Shown: positions 8,476 to 16,401 of the stretch, one piece after another
Position numbering within the stretch: position 1 is the stretch's first letter
How the letters are laid out: the number at the start of each line of letters is the position of its first letter
NCBI GenBank assembly: GCA_902782125.1
Contig: CACZMA010000014.1
Location: 1 to 45,153 of the forward strand
Reading direction: 5' to 3'
DNA: 45,153 nt
DNA from: Oscillospiraceae bacterium
Lineage (GTDB): Bacteria > Bacillota > Clostridia > Saccharofermentanales > Saccharofermentanaceae
Made by a program: the position numbers and the translations under genes
Notes under the pieces: generated by a model
Told to the model about the DNA's origin: nothing
The model's input: the letters and a program-made list of their open reading frames with translations, nothing else
Database searches by the model: none

Positions 8476-8750
8476 ACAATTCAAGATTTAAAGGCTGTGA
8501 CGAAGAAGGCCTGCGATCGTCCGAATTTACAGAGAGCCGTGAGTGCTGAGATACGGTGTTTTGGGAATCGCAAAAGGCTATCACTTCTGAGCCGATACCC
8601 CCAAAGGGAATTCCCGAGTAGACGGTATCCGTTACACCGCGTTAAGGCAGAGGAGTTGTCAGACTTCGTTAAGTGGCGCAGTAAAGCGCAAGTTGAGTGG
8701 TACCGCGATTATTCGTCTCAACATCCGTAAGGGTGTTGAGACTTTTTTTT
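8476..8750 (+). ncRNA. T-box riboswitch with apparent isoleucine (ATC) specifier
   Basis: Full-length T-box leader. The base of stem I pairs GGCT near 8493 with AGCC near 8591. The distal part has the AGAGAGCCG...GAGA...CGG signature (8530-8556). The specifier loop reads ATC (8580-8582) followed by ACTTCTGAGC, the expected context for a codon read by tRNA-Ile. The stem II region has an AGTAGACGG element. The T-box core GTGGTACCGCG (8697-8707) lies in an antiterminator formed by GTTGAG and CTCAAC, which excludes the terminator at 8715. Uncharged tRNA-Ile should allow read-through into the acyl-CoA synthetase. The T-box call is firm; the specifier rests on loop position, with TAT or CTA as less likely frames. 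Confidence 0.92.
8715..8750 (+). terminator. Regulated terminator of the T-box
   Basis: GTCTCAACATCC and GGGTGTTGAGAC form a 12-position stem (11 Watson-Crick pairs and one wobble) around a GTAA loop, followed by eight T residues. The left arm overlaps the antiterminator strand, as required for T-box attenuation. Confidence 0.93.
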
Positions 8751-8802
8751 GCTCAAAACTCTCAACCTCTGACAAGCACATTGCACAAGGAGGCAAAACA
8801 AA

Positions 8803-11163
8803 ATGAACGACAGGCAGATGCAAAGCGAGAGCAGCGTTGAATTCAAGCTGCAAGAGGTTGCGGACAGAGTCAGGGGACTCAGAATGGACATGGGGCTTAC
8901 TCCCGAAGAGGCTGCGGCAAGACTTGATCTTTCCGTAGAAGAGTATGTGAGCTTTGAATCCGGTACACAGGACTTCAACTTCACATTCATCTATAAGTTT
9001 GCGAACATGGCAGGCGTCGAGATCTCCGACATCATGGAGGGTTCTTCTCCTGCACTCACCGAATATGCGGTAACAAGGAACGGTCAGGGAAGCCCGATCA
9101 CAAGACGTACCGGATACAAGTATCAGCGTCTGGCTTCCAGATTCAAGAACAAGCTCTGCGAGCCTTTCCGCGTCGTAGTTCCTTATTCCGAAGAGGCACT
9201 TAACCCGCCTTATCATCTCGTATCACACAACTACCAGGAGATGAACATCGTCGTAAAGGGTACTCTTAAGGTCATCATCGGTGATTCTTCAGAAGTCCTT
9301 CACGAAGGCGACTCCATCTACTTCGATTCCACCCAGCCTCACGGAGAGTTCGCGCTGGGCGGCGAGGACTGTGTCTTCTACGCGATCATCCTTAACCCCG
9401 AAGCATGGGGCAAGGGCGAGAACTATACTACTCCTTATAATTCAGAGGAGATGCGTACGGACAACGTAACAAACGTTGATGCGGCTAACCTCGAAGATCC
9501 GGTCTATGCACATTATCTCAACGGTGTTCTCGATGAGAACGGCACTATGGTCGATGTTGACGTTAATGTTCCCGCATGCAAGAAGTTCAACTTCGCTTTC
9601 GACTGCGTTGACGTTATCGCTGACAAGAACCCCAACAAGCTCGCCATGCTCTGGGTCGCAAAGGACTGTGTAACAGAGAAGAGATTCACATTCGCTGACA
9701 TCAAGAAGTATTCCAACATGACAGCCAACTACTTCAAGTCATTGGGCATCGGCAAGGGCGACAAGGTCGTTCTCGTACTGAAGCGCCACTATCAGTTCTG
9801 GTTCGCCATGATGGGTCTCGAGAAGCTCGGTGCAATAGCTATCCCTGCCACACACCTGCTCCGTGACCACGACTACGAATACCGCTTCAACGCAGCCGGC
9901 GTTAAGGCAGTCTTCTGTACTGCAGATGACGATGCCGCAGACGAGGCGGAGAAGGCAGCGAAAGCTTGCGGAGTCGAGACTCTCATCCTCTGCAACGGTT
10001 CAAGACCCGGTTGGCACGACTTCAACGAAGAGTTCAAGGACTGCTCTGATGTTTTCGAGCGTCCTGAAGATTATGCGTGCGGCTACGATCCGATGGTAAT
10101 GTTCTTTACTTCCGGTACATCGGGCTATCCTAAGATGGCTCTGCATTCCTACATGTATGCAATCGGTCATATCCCTACTGCTAAGTACTGGCAGAACGTA
10201 GACCCTAACGGTCTGCACTTCTCCATCTCCGATACGGGCTGGGGTAAGGCGCTCTGGGGCAAGCTCTACGGCCAGTGGCTCTGCGAGGCACCTGTGTTCA
10301 CTTTCGACTTCGACCGCTTCAAGGCAGAAGAGATCCTTCCGATGTTCAAGAAGTACAACATCACTACATTCTGCGCACCGCCGACAATGTTCAGGTTCTT
10401 CATCAAGGAAGACCTGTCCAAGTACGATCTGTCTTCCCTCAAGTATGCCGTTACGGCAGGCGAAGCACTGAACCCCGAGGTCTTCAATAAGTTCATGGAG
10501 ACTACCGGTATCAGGCTTATGGAAGGCTTCGGTCAGACAGAGACAACTCTCGTTATCGCCAACCTCGTAGGTTCGAAGATCAAGCTCGGCTCCATGGGCA
10601 AGCCCAATCCGCTCTACGATGTTAAGATCCTCGATCCGGACGGCAATGTCTGCAAGCCGGGTGAGACAGGCGAGATCTGCATCAACACACAGAACTATCA
10701 TCCGAAGGGACTCTTCCTTCAGTACTACCTCGCACCCGAGCTCACCAACGATGCATGGCACGACGGCTGGTATCACACAGGCGATACAGCATGGATGGAT
10801 GAGGACGGATACATCTCATATGTCGGACGTACGGACGACGTCATCAAGTCTTCCGGTTACCGTATCGGACCTTTCGAGATCGAGAACGTCATCATGGAGC
10901 TTCCTTATGTACTCGAGTGTGCAGTTACCGGTGCACCTGACCCGCAGGGCGTCAGAGGTATCGTCGTAAAGGCTACCATCACTCTCGTTAAGGGAACCGA
11001 AGGTACGGAAGAACTCAAGAAAGAGATCCAGCACTACGTCAAGGAGAAGACTGCTCCTTACAAGTATCCCCGTATCGTCGAGTTCGTCGATGAGCTCCCC
11101 AAGACTTTCAACGGCAAGATCATGAGGAAGGCCATCAGGAACGACGACAACAAGAAAGCCTGA
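8803..11163 (+). CDS. HTH-cupin-acyl-CoA synthetase fusion (medium-chain type)
   Basis: A 786-aa three-part protein. Residues ~15-78 are an XRE-type helix-turn-helix. Residues ~100-200 are a small cupin (HNYQEMNIVVKGTLKV, then EGDSIYFDSTQPHGE). From ~230 to the end is an AMP-forming acyl-CoA synthetase. The ATP loop is TSGTSGYPK, the hinge region is GYISYVGRTDDVIKSSGYRI, and the C-terminal catalytic lysine lies in FNGKIMRK. The SDTGWGKALWGKLYGQW segment resembles the medium-chain acyl-CoA synthetase branch. It should activate a carboxylic acid to its CoA thioester with ATP. The T-box upstream suggests a role in isoleucine supply, possibly 2-methylbutyrate activation; that is inference. AAGGAGG precedes the ATG. 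The HTH-cupin part may sense a ligand or DNA. Confidence 0.9.
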   Translation: MNDRQMQSESSVEFKLQEVADRVRGLRMDMGLTPEEAAARLDLSVEEYVSFESGTQDFNFTFIYKFANMAGVEISDIMEGSSPALTEYAVTRNGQGSPITRRTGYKYQRLASRFKNKLCEPFRVVVPYSEEALNPPYHLVSHNYQEMNIVVKGTLKVIIGDSSEVLHEGDSIYFDSTQPHGEFALGGEDCVFYAIILNPEAWGKGENYTTPYNSEEMRTDNVTNVDAANLEDPVYAHYLNGVLDENGTMVDVDVNVPACKKFNFAFDCVDVIADKNPNKLAMLWVAKDCVTEKRFTFADIKKYSNMTANYFKSLGIGKGDKVVLVLKRHYQFWFAMMGLEKLGAIAIPATHLLRDHDYEYRFNAAGVKAVFCTADDDAADEAEKAAKACGVETLILCNGSRPGWHDFNEEFKDCSDVFERPEDYACGYDPMVMFFTSGTSGYPKMALHSYMYAIGHIPTAKYWQNVDPNGLHFSISDTGWGKALWGKLYGQWLCEAPVFTFDFDRFKAEEILPMFKKYNITTFCAPPTMFRFFIKEDLSKYDLSSLKYAVTAGEALNPEVFNKFMETTGIRLMEGFGQTETTLVIANLVGSKIKLGSMGKPNPLYDVKILDPDGNVCKPGETGEICINTQNYHPKGLFLQYYLAPELTNDAWHDGWYHTGDTAWMDEDGYISYVGRTDDVIKSSGYRIGPFEIENVIMELPYVLECAVTGAPDPQGVRGIVVKATITLVKGTEGTEELKKEIQHYVKEKTAPYKYPRIVEFVDELPKTFNGKIMRKAIRNDDNKKA

Positions 11164-11194
11164 TCTCTTACACAGATTTGAGTTTGATAACGGA

Positions 11195-11225
11195 GGCTGC
11201 CCCGGATGGGACAGCCCCATTTTTT
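11195..11225 (+). terminator. Terminator of the acyl-CoA synthetase gene
   Basis: GGCTGCCCC pairs with GGGACAGCC, with one mismatch, around a GGAT loop. A six-T run follows, about 30 bases past the stop codon. The run touches the stop codon of the convergent gene. Confidence 0.8.
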
Positions 11226-11940
11226 ATGATGCGATATACCACATTGACTTAAGTGTAAGCGAATGACGCGCTTCCATTCCGGACATCTTCCAGCACATGC
11301 TGCCGGAGCCGAGCGCATCTATGAGATCTTCAGGAGAATTGATATCGGGTACTGCCAGATGCCTGATATCCGCCAGCGAGGCAAACTCTCCCTTACGTCT
11401 CAGGAGCAGGCAGTGCCGCCTGTCGTACAGGGCGACGTCCTCTATGTCTTCTCTTCTAAGGACCTGATTCCTGATAAGCGGCAATACGGAATTCCTCGGG
11501 TCTATTACGGCAGCACTCAGTCCGCCTTCTTCCGTAAAGCACAGGTCTGTCTGCACGGTCTGTGCCTCACGGTAGAGATCAAGGACCGCCTCCCGGACCA
11601 GCTTCACTGTAGGATCCGAGTAATCCTCCGAGATGGAAGGACCTGTCACGAGAGCCTTATAGATATATGCAAAGAGAGTGATCTCCTTCCTGCACGCACA
11701 TGTAAGGAAAAAGTCCAGACAGTTCTGCTGTGCCTGGGCATCAGCCACGCTTCCTATTACGGAATACAGATGCTCCGCCTCGTAAGGATCGGTCTTGACC
11801 CTGATCGCGTCCTCGCCTTCTGCGAGATGATACGGCAGGACAAAGGCAGGAGCCCTGTGCTGTCTCAGACAAACAACCGCTGCCGTAAGGAACCCTTCGA
11901 AAGTTCCGTCATAGATATAACCGCACTGCCGCTCCTTCAA
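11224..11940 (-). CDS. TIGR03915-like protein (putative DNA repair/modification, DUF4130-type)
   Basis: The N-terminal YIYDGTFEGFLTAAV and the central IDPRNSVLPLI match the family that usually accompanies a radical SAM protein in a putative DNA repair or modification pair. No radical SAM gene is adjacent here. At about 240 aa it is near the usual length, but the last 40 residues are poorly conserved by eye. I prefer a TTG start at 11940 because GAGGAG lies 7 bases upstream; a GTG at 11955 in frame has no ribosome binding site. The molecular activity of the family is not known to me. Confidence 0.7.
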   Translation of the reverse strand: MKERQCGYIYDGTFEGFLTAAVVCLRQHRAPAFVLPYHLAEGEDAIRVKTDPYEAEHLYSVIGSVADAQAQQNCLDFFLTCACRKEITLFAYIYKALVTGPSISEDYSDPTVKLVREAVLDLYREAQTVQTDLCFTEEGGLSAAVIDPRNSVLPLIRNQVLRREDIEDVALYDRRHCLLLRRKGEFASLADIRHLAVPDINSPEDLIDALGSGSMCWKMSGMEARHSLTLKSMWYIAS

Positions 11941-12062
11941 CTTACCGCTCCTCACCAGATTACATTCAACATTACCCGCATATTAGCACGCGCCAATACG
12001 GTTTGCAAACATTTGTTCTGTTATCGTGTGAGGTTATTGCAGAACAGGCCTTTTAATCGGAC

Positions 12063-12101
12063 AAAAATAATCCCCTCGGGTGCCTGTGTGCAGCCGAGGG
12101 G
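12063..12101 (-). terminator. Terminator of the acidic lipoprotein gene
   Basis: On the minus strand CCCCTCGG and CCGAGGGG form a stem with a 14-base loop, followed by ATTATTTTTG. It lies about 27 bases past the lipoprotein stop codon. Confidence 0.85.
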
Positions 12102-12127
12102 ACAATGTCGATTCAATAGTAATCTGA

Positions 12128-12667
12128 TTACGGCTTGGGATATCCGATAGCCTTCAGGAATGCGTTGACATTATCGATGTCGCTTGACTTATCGCTGTAT
12201 GCCATAGCAACAACAATGATGCCGTCCTTGCAGTAAACGCCGCCGTAGATATCATCATCAGCAAAGTCAGAATCAGCGTCGCCGTTGAATGTGATATATC
12301 CGGAGCCGGCCTTGTCGTTGTAGCTCATTACATACTTACCGTCGAAGTCCTTATCCTTGATCATATCTTCAAAATCATCATAGTAGTAGTCTTCGAAGTA
12401 ATCTGCTGCAGCTTCTTCATCGTCGAACTCAAGGAATCCGAAGACTGCATTCTTCTTATAAGCATAGATCATTGTATCGCAGTCATCGATCCATGTATCG
12501 CCATCCTCGTAAACATAGTAATCATCATCCTCTTCAAGATCGAATTCATCTTCAAGAGCCTTCTTGAAAGCCTTCTCATCAGTAGCCTTGAAGTTAGCGC
12601 AGCCAACCATTGAGAAGAGCATAACGCCAGCCAGAAGACCAGCAACTATAGCCTTAACCTTCTTCAT
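12128..12667 (-). CDS. Acidic secreted lipoprotein, unknown function
   Basis: A 179-aa protein with a lipoprotein signal: MKKVKAIVAG, a hydrophobic core, and the lipobox SMVGC with Cys23 as the likely lipidated residue. The mature part is very rich in Asp, Glu and Tyr (for example DEFDLEEDDDYYVYEDGD), so it is strongly acidic and could bind cations or a basic surface. I do not recognise a domain. It has its own promoter and terminator and is probably monocistronic. Confidence 0.8.
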   Translation of the reverse strand: MKKVKAIVAGLLAGVMLFSMVGCANFKATDEKAFKKALEDEFDLEEDDDYYVYEDGDTWIDDCDTMIYAYKKNAVFGFLEFDDEEAAADYFEDYYYDDFEDMIKDKDFDGKYVMSYNDKAGSGYITFNGDADSDFADDDIYGGVYCKDGIIVVAMAYSDKSSDIDNVNAFLKAIGYPKP

Positions 12668-12703
12668 AATCTTACCCTTCCTTTTAAAAAGATTTGCCCT
12701 TTG

Positions 12704-12732
12704 ATTTTACAGTCGCAGAGCCAAAAAATCAA
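12704..12732 (-). promoter_or_regulatory. Promoter of the acidic lipoprotein gene
   Basis: On the minus strand TTGATT (12727-12732), a 17-base spacer and TAAAAT (12704-12709) lie just upstream of the lipoprotein. The -35 box overlaps the 3' end of tyrS. Confidence 0.55.
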
Positions 12733-13961
12733 CCTATCTTGAACTTATGGTAATTCTTTTTACCTTTGCGCACGATGGCCTCGCCATTCGCATCAAAGTC
12801 AGATTCGGACAGAGCATAGAACTGATCCTCTACGACCTTGTCATTCAGGTATACGCCCTTCTGCGCTATCATGCGGCGTGCTTCGCCGTTGGACTTCATA
12901 AGACCGGCCTTTACCAGGGCCTGTGCGATCTGCAGACCTTCTGCAAGCTCTGCAGCGGTGAACTCGGTGGCCTTCATGTCATCCGACCTTCCTGCGTTCT
13001 CGAAAATGTCCTCTGCGGTCTTCTTTGCGATCTGTGCCTGCTCCTCGCCGTGGATGATCTTTGTTACCTCGAAGGCAAGTCTCTTCTTTGCCTCGTTGAT
13101 GGAAGCATCGGTGAGCTTTGCATATTCGTTGATCTCATCCATCTCGAGGAATGTCAGGAGCTTCATGCACTTGATGACATCGGCATCATCGACATTTCTC
13201 CAGTACTGGTAGAAATCGTATACCGACGTCTTCTCGGGATCGAGCCAGACAGCACCCTTGGCCGTCTTACCCATCTTCTTACCCTCGCTGTTCGTGAGGA
13301 GAGTGAATGTAAGACCGTATGCATCTTCCGCATCCTTACGGCGGATGAGCTCCATACCTGCAAGTATGTTGGACCACTGATCATCTCCGCCGAACTCGAG
13401 CTTAACGCCGTAGTTCTTGTGGAGGTAATAGAAGTCATATGCCTGCATGAGCATATAGTTGAATTCGATGAAGGACAGGCCCTTCTCGAGACGCTGCTTG
13501 TAGCACTCGGCGGTCAGCATCTTGTTGACCGAGAAGTGAGGTCCGATGTCCCTTAAGAATTCGATGTAATTGAGGTTCCTGAGCCAGTCGGCATTATTAA
13601 CGATGAGCGCCTTGTCATCGGAGAAATCGACAACCTTGCCCATCTGCTTCTTGAAGCATTCTACATTGTGGTCGATCGTCTCTACTGTCATCATCTGACG
13701 CATGTCGGTACGTCCGGAAGGATCTCCTATCATACCGGTGCCGCCGCCCATGAGCGCGATCGGTCTGTGACCTGCCTTCTGCATGTGGCTCATTACCATC
13801 ATCTGAACGAAGTGGCCTACGTGAAGGCTGTCTGCAGTCGGGTCAAAACCTATATAGAAAGATACTCCCGGCTTGGACAGCAGGTCGTAGATCTCGTCTC
13901 TGTGTGTTGCCTGTGAGAAATAACCTCTCTCTTCAAGCGTGTCAAAAACATTCTTGTACAT
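12729..13961 (-). CDS. tyrS: Tyrosyl-tRNA synthetase
   Basis: Class I aminoacyl-tRNA synthetase that charges tRNA-Tyr. At 410 aa it is normal length for the bacterial TyrRS1 type. The HIGH-like motif is HVGH ([11 protein letters not shown]) and the KMSKS-like motif is KMGKT. An S4-type RNA-binding domain closes the protein. The start at 13961 has GGAGGAAT 5 bases upstream; the in-frame ATG 45 bases further out lacks one. The gene has its own promoter inside the trxB end. No T-box is seen upstream, although tyrS often has one in Bacillota. Confidence 0.95.
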   Translation of the reverse strand: MYKNVFDTLEERGYFSQATHRDEIYDLLSKPGVSFYIGFDPTADSLHVGHFVQMMVMSHMQKAGHRPIALMGGGTGMIGDPSGRTDMRQMMTVETIDHNVECFKKQMGKVVDFSDDKALIVNNADWLRNLNYIEFLRDIGPHFSVNKMLTAECYKQRLEKGLSFIEFNYMLMQAYDFYYLHKNYGVKLEFGGDDQWSNILAGMELIRRKDAEDAYGLTFTLLTNSEGKKMGKTAKGAVWLDPEKTSVYDFYQYWRNVDDADVIKCMKLLTFLEMDEINEYAKLTDASINEAKKRLAFEVTKIIHGEEQAQIAKKTAEDIFENAGRSDDMKATEFTAAELAEGLQIAQALVKAGLMKSNGEARRMIAQKGVYLNDKVVEDQFYALSESDFDANGEAIVRKGKKNYHKFKIG

Positions 13962-13997
13962 ATATTCCTCCAAAGCCCTTATCTTTAAGGCCAATGT

Positions 13998-14026
13998 ATG
14001 ATACACCGCAGCGGGTTTATAAACAA
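13998..14026 (-). promoter_or_regulatory. Probable promoter of tyrS
   Basis: On the minus strand TTGTTT (14021-14026), a 17-base spacer and TATCAT (13998-14003) lie between trxB and tyrS, giving a leader of about 30 bases. Confidence 0.5.
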
Positions 14027-14027
14027 G

Positions 14028-14936
14028 TTATCCGAGCTTGATAAAGTCTACTGCTGCAAGCGCTGCGACCGCTCCGTCGGCGCATGCCGTTGTAAGCTGC
14101 CTTACCTTCTTGGTCCTTCCGTCTCCTGCCGCGAATATGCCCGGAATGTTGGTCTTGCAGTCCTCGCCGGCTTCGATGTAGCCGCCCGAGAGAGTAACAA
14201 GGTCCTTGAATGATGCCGTCGCAGGCTCCTGACCGATCGCAACGAACAGCCCGTCAACTGTAAGCTCCTTCTCAGAGCCGTCTTCCCTGTTCTCGAGAAT
14301 GACCGAAGACAGCTTCGGCTCACCCTTAAGTTCCTTGACCACATAGGGAGTAACGAACTCGAGGTTCTCTATAGCCTTGGCCGCGTTGACCAGCGTCTCT
14401 TCCGCGCGGAACTCGTTCCTTCTGTGTACCAGATACACCTTCTCCGCCATGCCGCAGAGATAGATCGCATCTTCGACTGCAGTATTGCCGCCGCCTGTGA
14501 CCGCGACAGTCTTGCCCTTGTAAAAAGCTCCGTCGCATGTGGCGCAGTAAGATACTCCCTTACCCGTAAGTTCTTCTTCTCTAGCAATACCCATGTGGCG
14601 GTTCTTCGCACCTACCGCGAGGACTACCGCCTTGCAGTTCTCGGTACCGCTGTATTCGGTCGCAACCTCAAATCCGCCTTCAACGGGCCTGATCTCCGTT
14701 ACCTTATCGAACTTGATCTCGGCACCCAGCGCTTCTGCCTGTTTGTAGAGGCCGTCTGCAAAATCAAAACCCGAGATCTTTGCTATCGCGGGATAGTTCT
14801 CGATCTCCGGAGTGTTGATTATCTGTCCGCCGTAAGACTCTGCTTCGTAAACGACCGTGCTCATTCCGGCGCGTCTCGCATAGATTGCTGCCGACAGTCC
14901 CGCGGGACCTGCACCTACGATGATAATGTCTGCCAT
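14028..14936 (-). CDS. trxB: Thioredoxin reductase
   Basis: FAD- and NADPH-dependent enzyme that keeps thioredoxin reduced in the cytoplasm. The FAD loop GAGPAGLSAAIYARR is at the N-terminus. The redox-active pair is CATC in CATCDGAFYKG, the NADPH loop is GGGNTAVEDA, and the C-terminal FAD motif is IFAAGDGR. The start at 14936 follows GGGAGG. A longer frame beginning at 14972 extends into the thioesterase gene and is rejected. The ATG lies beside the thioesterase stop, so the two are one transcription unit. Confidence 0.95.
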   Translation of the reverse strand: MADIIIVGAGPAGLSAAIYARRAGMSTVVYEAESYGGQIINTPEIENYPAIAKISGFDFADGLYKQAEALGAEIKFDKVTEIRPVEGGFEVATEYSGTENCKAVVLAVGAKNRHMGIAREEELTGKGVSYCATCDGAFYKGKTVAVTGGGNTAVEDAIYLCGMAEKVYLVHRRNEFRAEETLVNAAKAIENLEFVTPYVVKELKGEPKLSSVILENREDGSEKELTVDGLFVAIGQEPATASFKDLVTLSGGYIEAGEDCKTNIPGIFAAGDGRTKKVRQLTTACADGAVAALAAVDFIKLG

Positions 14937-14937
14937 A

Positions 14938-15372
14938 TCAAGCCTCCCTGTCTCCGTTGACCAATTTGTCAAGTCTGCTGTGTATCTCCGGGTACGACCT
15001 CTTGAGCGAGATTATCTTTCCTTCGGGACTGATAAAACAGTGCTCGCTCGTTCCCTCGCACCTCACTTCTTCCGTTGCTTTGTCAAATACCTTGTATCTG
15101 ACATCGAATCTGACTCCGGTGTACTTTACGACCTCGGCCCTTATCACGACCGTATCGCAGTACTTCGCCATCGTCTTATACTTCGCCGACACGGCCACCA
15201 CGGGGCTGATTATTCCGCCCTCTTCCATACCCTTATATCCGAGTCCTATCTCCTCGAAAAGCACCGTCCTGACCTCTTCGAACCACCTGATGTAATTCGA
15301 GTGGTGTACCACACCCATCTGATCGGTCTCGTAATACTGGACCAGGTGCTCGCATTCGCCTGTTGCAGACAT
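14938..15372 (-). CDS. Acyl-CoA thioesterase, hotdog fold (YbgC/FadM type)
   Basis: Hydrolyses an acyl-CoA thioester; the substrate is not known. The 144-aa length and the YYETDQMGVVHHSNYIRWFEE motif, with the catalytic Asp, are typical of the 4-hydroxybenzoyl-CoA thioesterase/YbgC group. The ATG has GGAGGAATAT upstream. It is the first gene before trxB, and its promoter region is shared divergently with the TRIC-type gene. Confidence 0.88.
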   Translation of the reverse strand: MSATGECEHLVQYYETDQMGVVHHSNYIRWFEEVRTVLFEEIGLGYKGMEEGGIISPVVAVSAKYKTMAKYCDTVVIRAEVVKYTGVRFDVRYKVFDKATEEVRCEGTSEHCFISPEGKIISLKRSYPEIHSRLDKLVNGDREA

Positions 15373-15444
15373 ATATTCCTCCGCGATTCAAAACTGCGTT
15401 CATTATATATGAAAACATGCTCTACCGCACCGCATTTATTCCGC

Positions 15445-15450
15445 TATAAT
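15445..15450 (+). promoter_or_regulatory. -10 box placed for a leaderless transcript
   Basis: A perfect TATAAT ends 6 bases before the GTG start of the next gene, so the expected first transcribed base is the start codon itself. No clear -35 box is present. Confidence 0.45.
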
Positions 15451-15456
15451 AGCGGT

Positions 15457-16119
15457 GTGGATACGACGCTCTTCATCTTGATCACGGATATCATCGGCAC
15501 CGTTGCTTTCGCGGTGTCCGGAGCGATCGCGGGCATCCGCAAGGAGATGGATATCTTCGGCATCAACATTCTCGCGATAGTGACTGCAACGGGCGGCGGC
15601 ATCATAAGAGATCTCATCATCGGCAAGATGCCTCCGACGGCTTTCATAGACCCGTTCTTCGTTTTGCTTGCTGCGATAACGGCGAATGTGGTTTTCCTTT
15701 TCGTGTACATGACGAAGAAGACCGGAAAGAAGATCCCCGATAAGGCGCGCAACATCTACGACCAGATATTCTTCTGGTGCGACTCGGCCGGTCTTGCAGC
15801 ATTCACGGTCGATGGTGTCCATGCGGGTCTGACCCTGTCCGGCAGCATCGCGGCAAATGCTTTCCTTGTAGTATTCCTCGGCGTGGTAACAGGCGTCGGC
15901 GGCGGAGTTATCCGTGATGTCCTTTCCCTCGAGATGCCCATGATCTTCGTAAAGCATGTCTATGCCTGCGCTTCGATACTGGGTGCCATCGTCATGTTCG
16001 TGATCTGCGGTGCGAGCGGTTCTGTCACATCGGGCATCCTGGCAGGCTTTTTTGTGACGCTGGTCATAAGATATCTGGCGGCGCATTTCGGCTGGAACCT
16101 TCCCAAGATAAAGAATTAA
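15457..16119 (+). CDS. TRIC-type (UPF0126) cation channel family membrane protein
   Basis: A 220-aa inner-membrane protein with about seven hydrophobic helices. It carries the duplicated UPF0126 signature: a GTVAFAVSGA...GGGIIRDLIIG repeat near residues 15-55 and GGGVIRDVL in the second half. Prokaryotic relatives of TRIC channels pass monovalent cations; the ion here is unknown. The GTG at 15457 is preferred because the first helix begins at once, as in relatives. An ATG at 15409 in frame would add 16 residues of poor quality. No ribosome binding site precedes the GTG. Confidence 0.87.
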   Translation: MDTTLFILITDIIGTVAFAVSGAIAGIRKEMDIFGINILAIVTATGGGIIRDLIIGKMPPTAFIDPFFVLLAAITANVVFLFVYMTKKTGKKIPDKARNIYDQIFFWCDSAGLAAFTVDGVHAGLTLSGSIAANAFLVVFLGVVTGVGGGVIRDVLSLEMPMIFVKHVYACASILGAIVMFVICGASGSVTSGILAGFFVTLVIRYLAAHFGWNLPKIKN

Positions 16120-16137
16120 CCCAAACCCCCTGTGATG

Positions 16138-16146
16138 TGCTATAAT
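16138..16146 (+). promoter_or_regulatory. Extended -10 promoter for DUF4250 and gpmI
   Basis: TGCTATAAT is a consensus extended -10 element about 40 bases before the DUF4250 gene. A TTAACC at 16116 could serve as a poor -35. Confidence 0.6.
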
Positions 16147-16184
16147 TGCGCAGTTATAAATAATAGTCACAGGAGATGGACAAC

Positions 16185-16364
16185 GTGCCGAAGGATCCCA
16201 ACATACTTCTCAGTTATGTCAACACCGGCCTGAGAGACAGCTACGATTCTCTCGAGGAATTGTGCAGGTCTCTGGATCTTGACGAACATGATGTGATAAA
16301 GTCCCTCGCGGATATCGGCTATGAGTACGATCCCGGCCTCAACAAGTTCATTCCCAAGGCTTGA
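16185..16364 (+). CDS. DUF4250 family small protein
   Basis: A 59-aa protein that matches the DUF4250 pattern from memory: MPKDPNILLSYVNT, then SLEELCRSLDLD and IGYEYDPGLNKF. Members are small cytoplasmic proteins of unknown role in Firmicutes. The GTG at 16185 is chosen because AGGAG lies 9 bases upstream; the ATG at 16176 directly abuts that site and is unlikely. It is 37 bases upstream of gpmI and likely on the same transcript. Confidence 0.85.
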   Translation: MPKDPNILLSYVNTGLRDSYDSLEELCRSLDLDEHDVIKSLADIGYEYDPGLNKFIPKA

Positions 16365-16401
16365 TCAGCTTTCAAATTACGGTTTATAAAGGAGAGAAAA
16401 C

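Noticed and set aside
8470..8730. An 86-codon frame inside the T-box leader
   Set aside because: The region folds as a full T-box RNA with conserved unpaired elements; the peptide has no family features and the frame ends before the terminator.
10000..10776. A 258-codon minus-strand frame over the acyl-CoA synthetase
   Set aside because: Shadow of a well-supported gene; no start context and no motifs.
12128..12667. Calcium-binding protein
   Set aside because: The protein is rich in Asp and Glu but no EF-hand or other calcium-binding loop is present.
14920..15456. N-terminal extension of the TRIC-type gene
   Set aside because: The first ~180 codons overlap the thioesterase and trxB start on the other strand; the family begins with its first helix at 15457.
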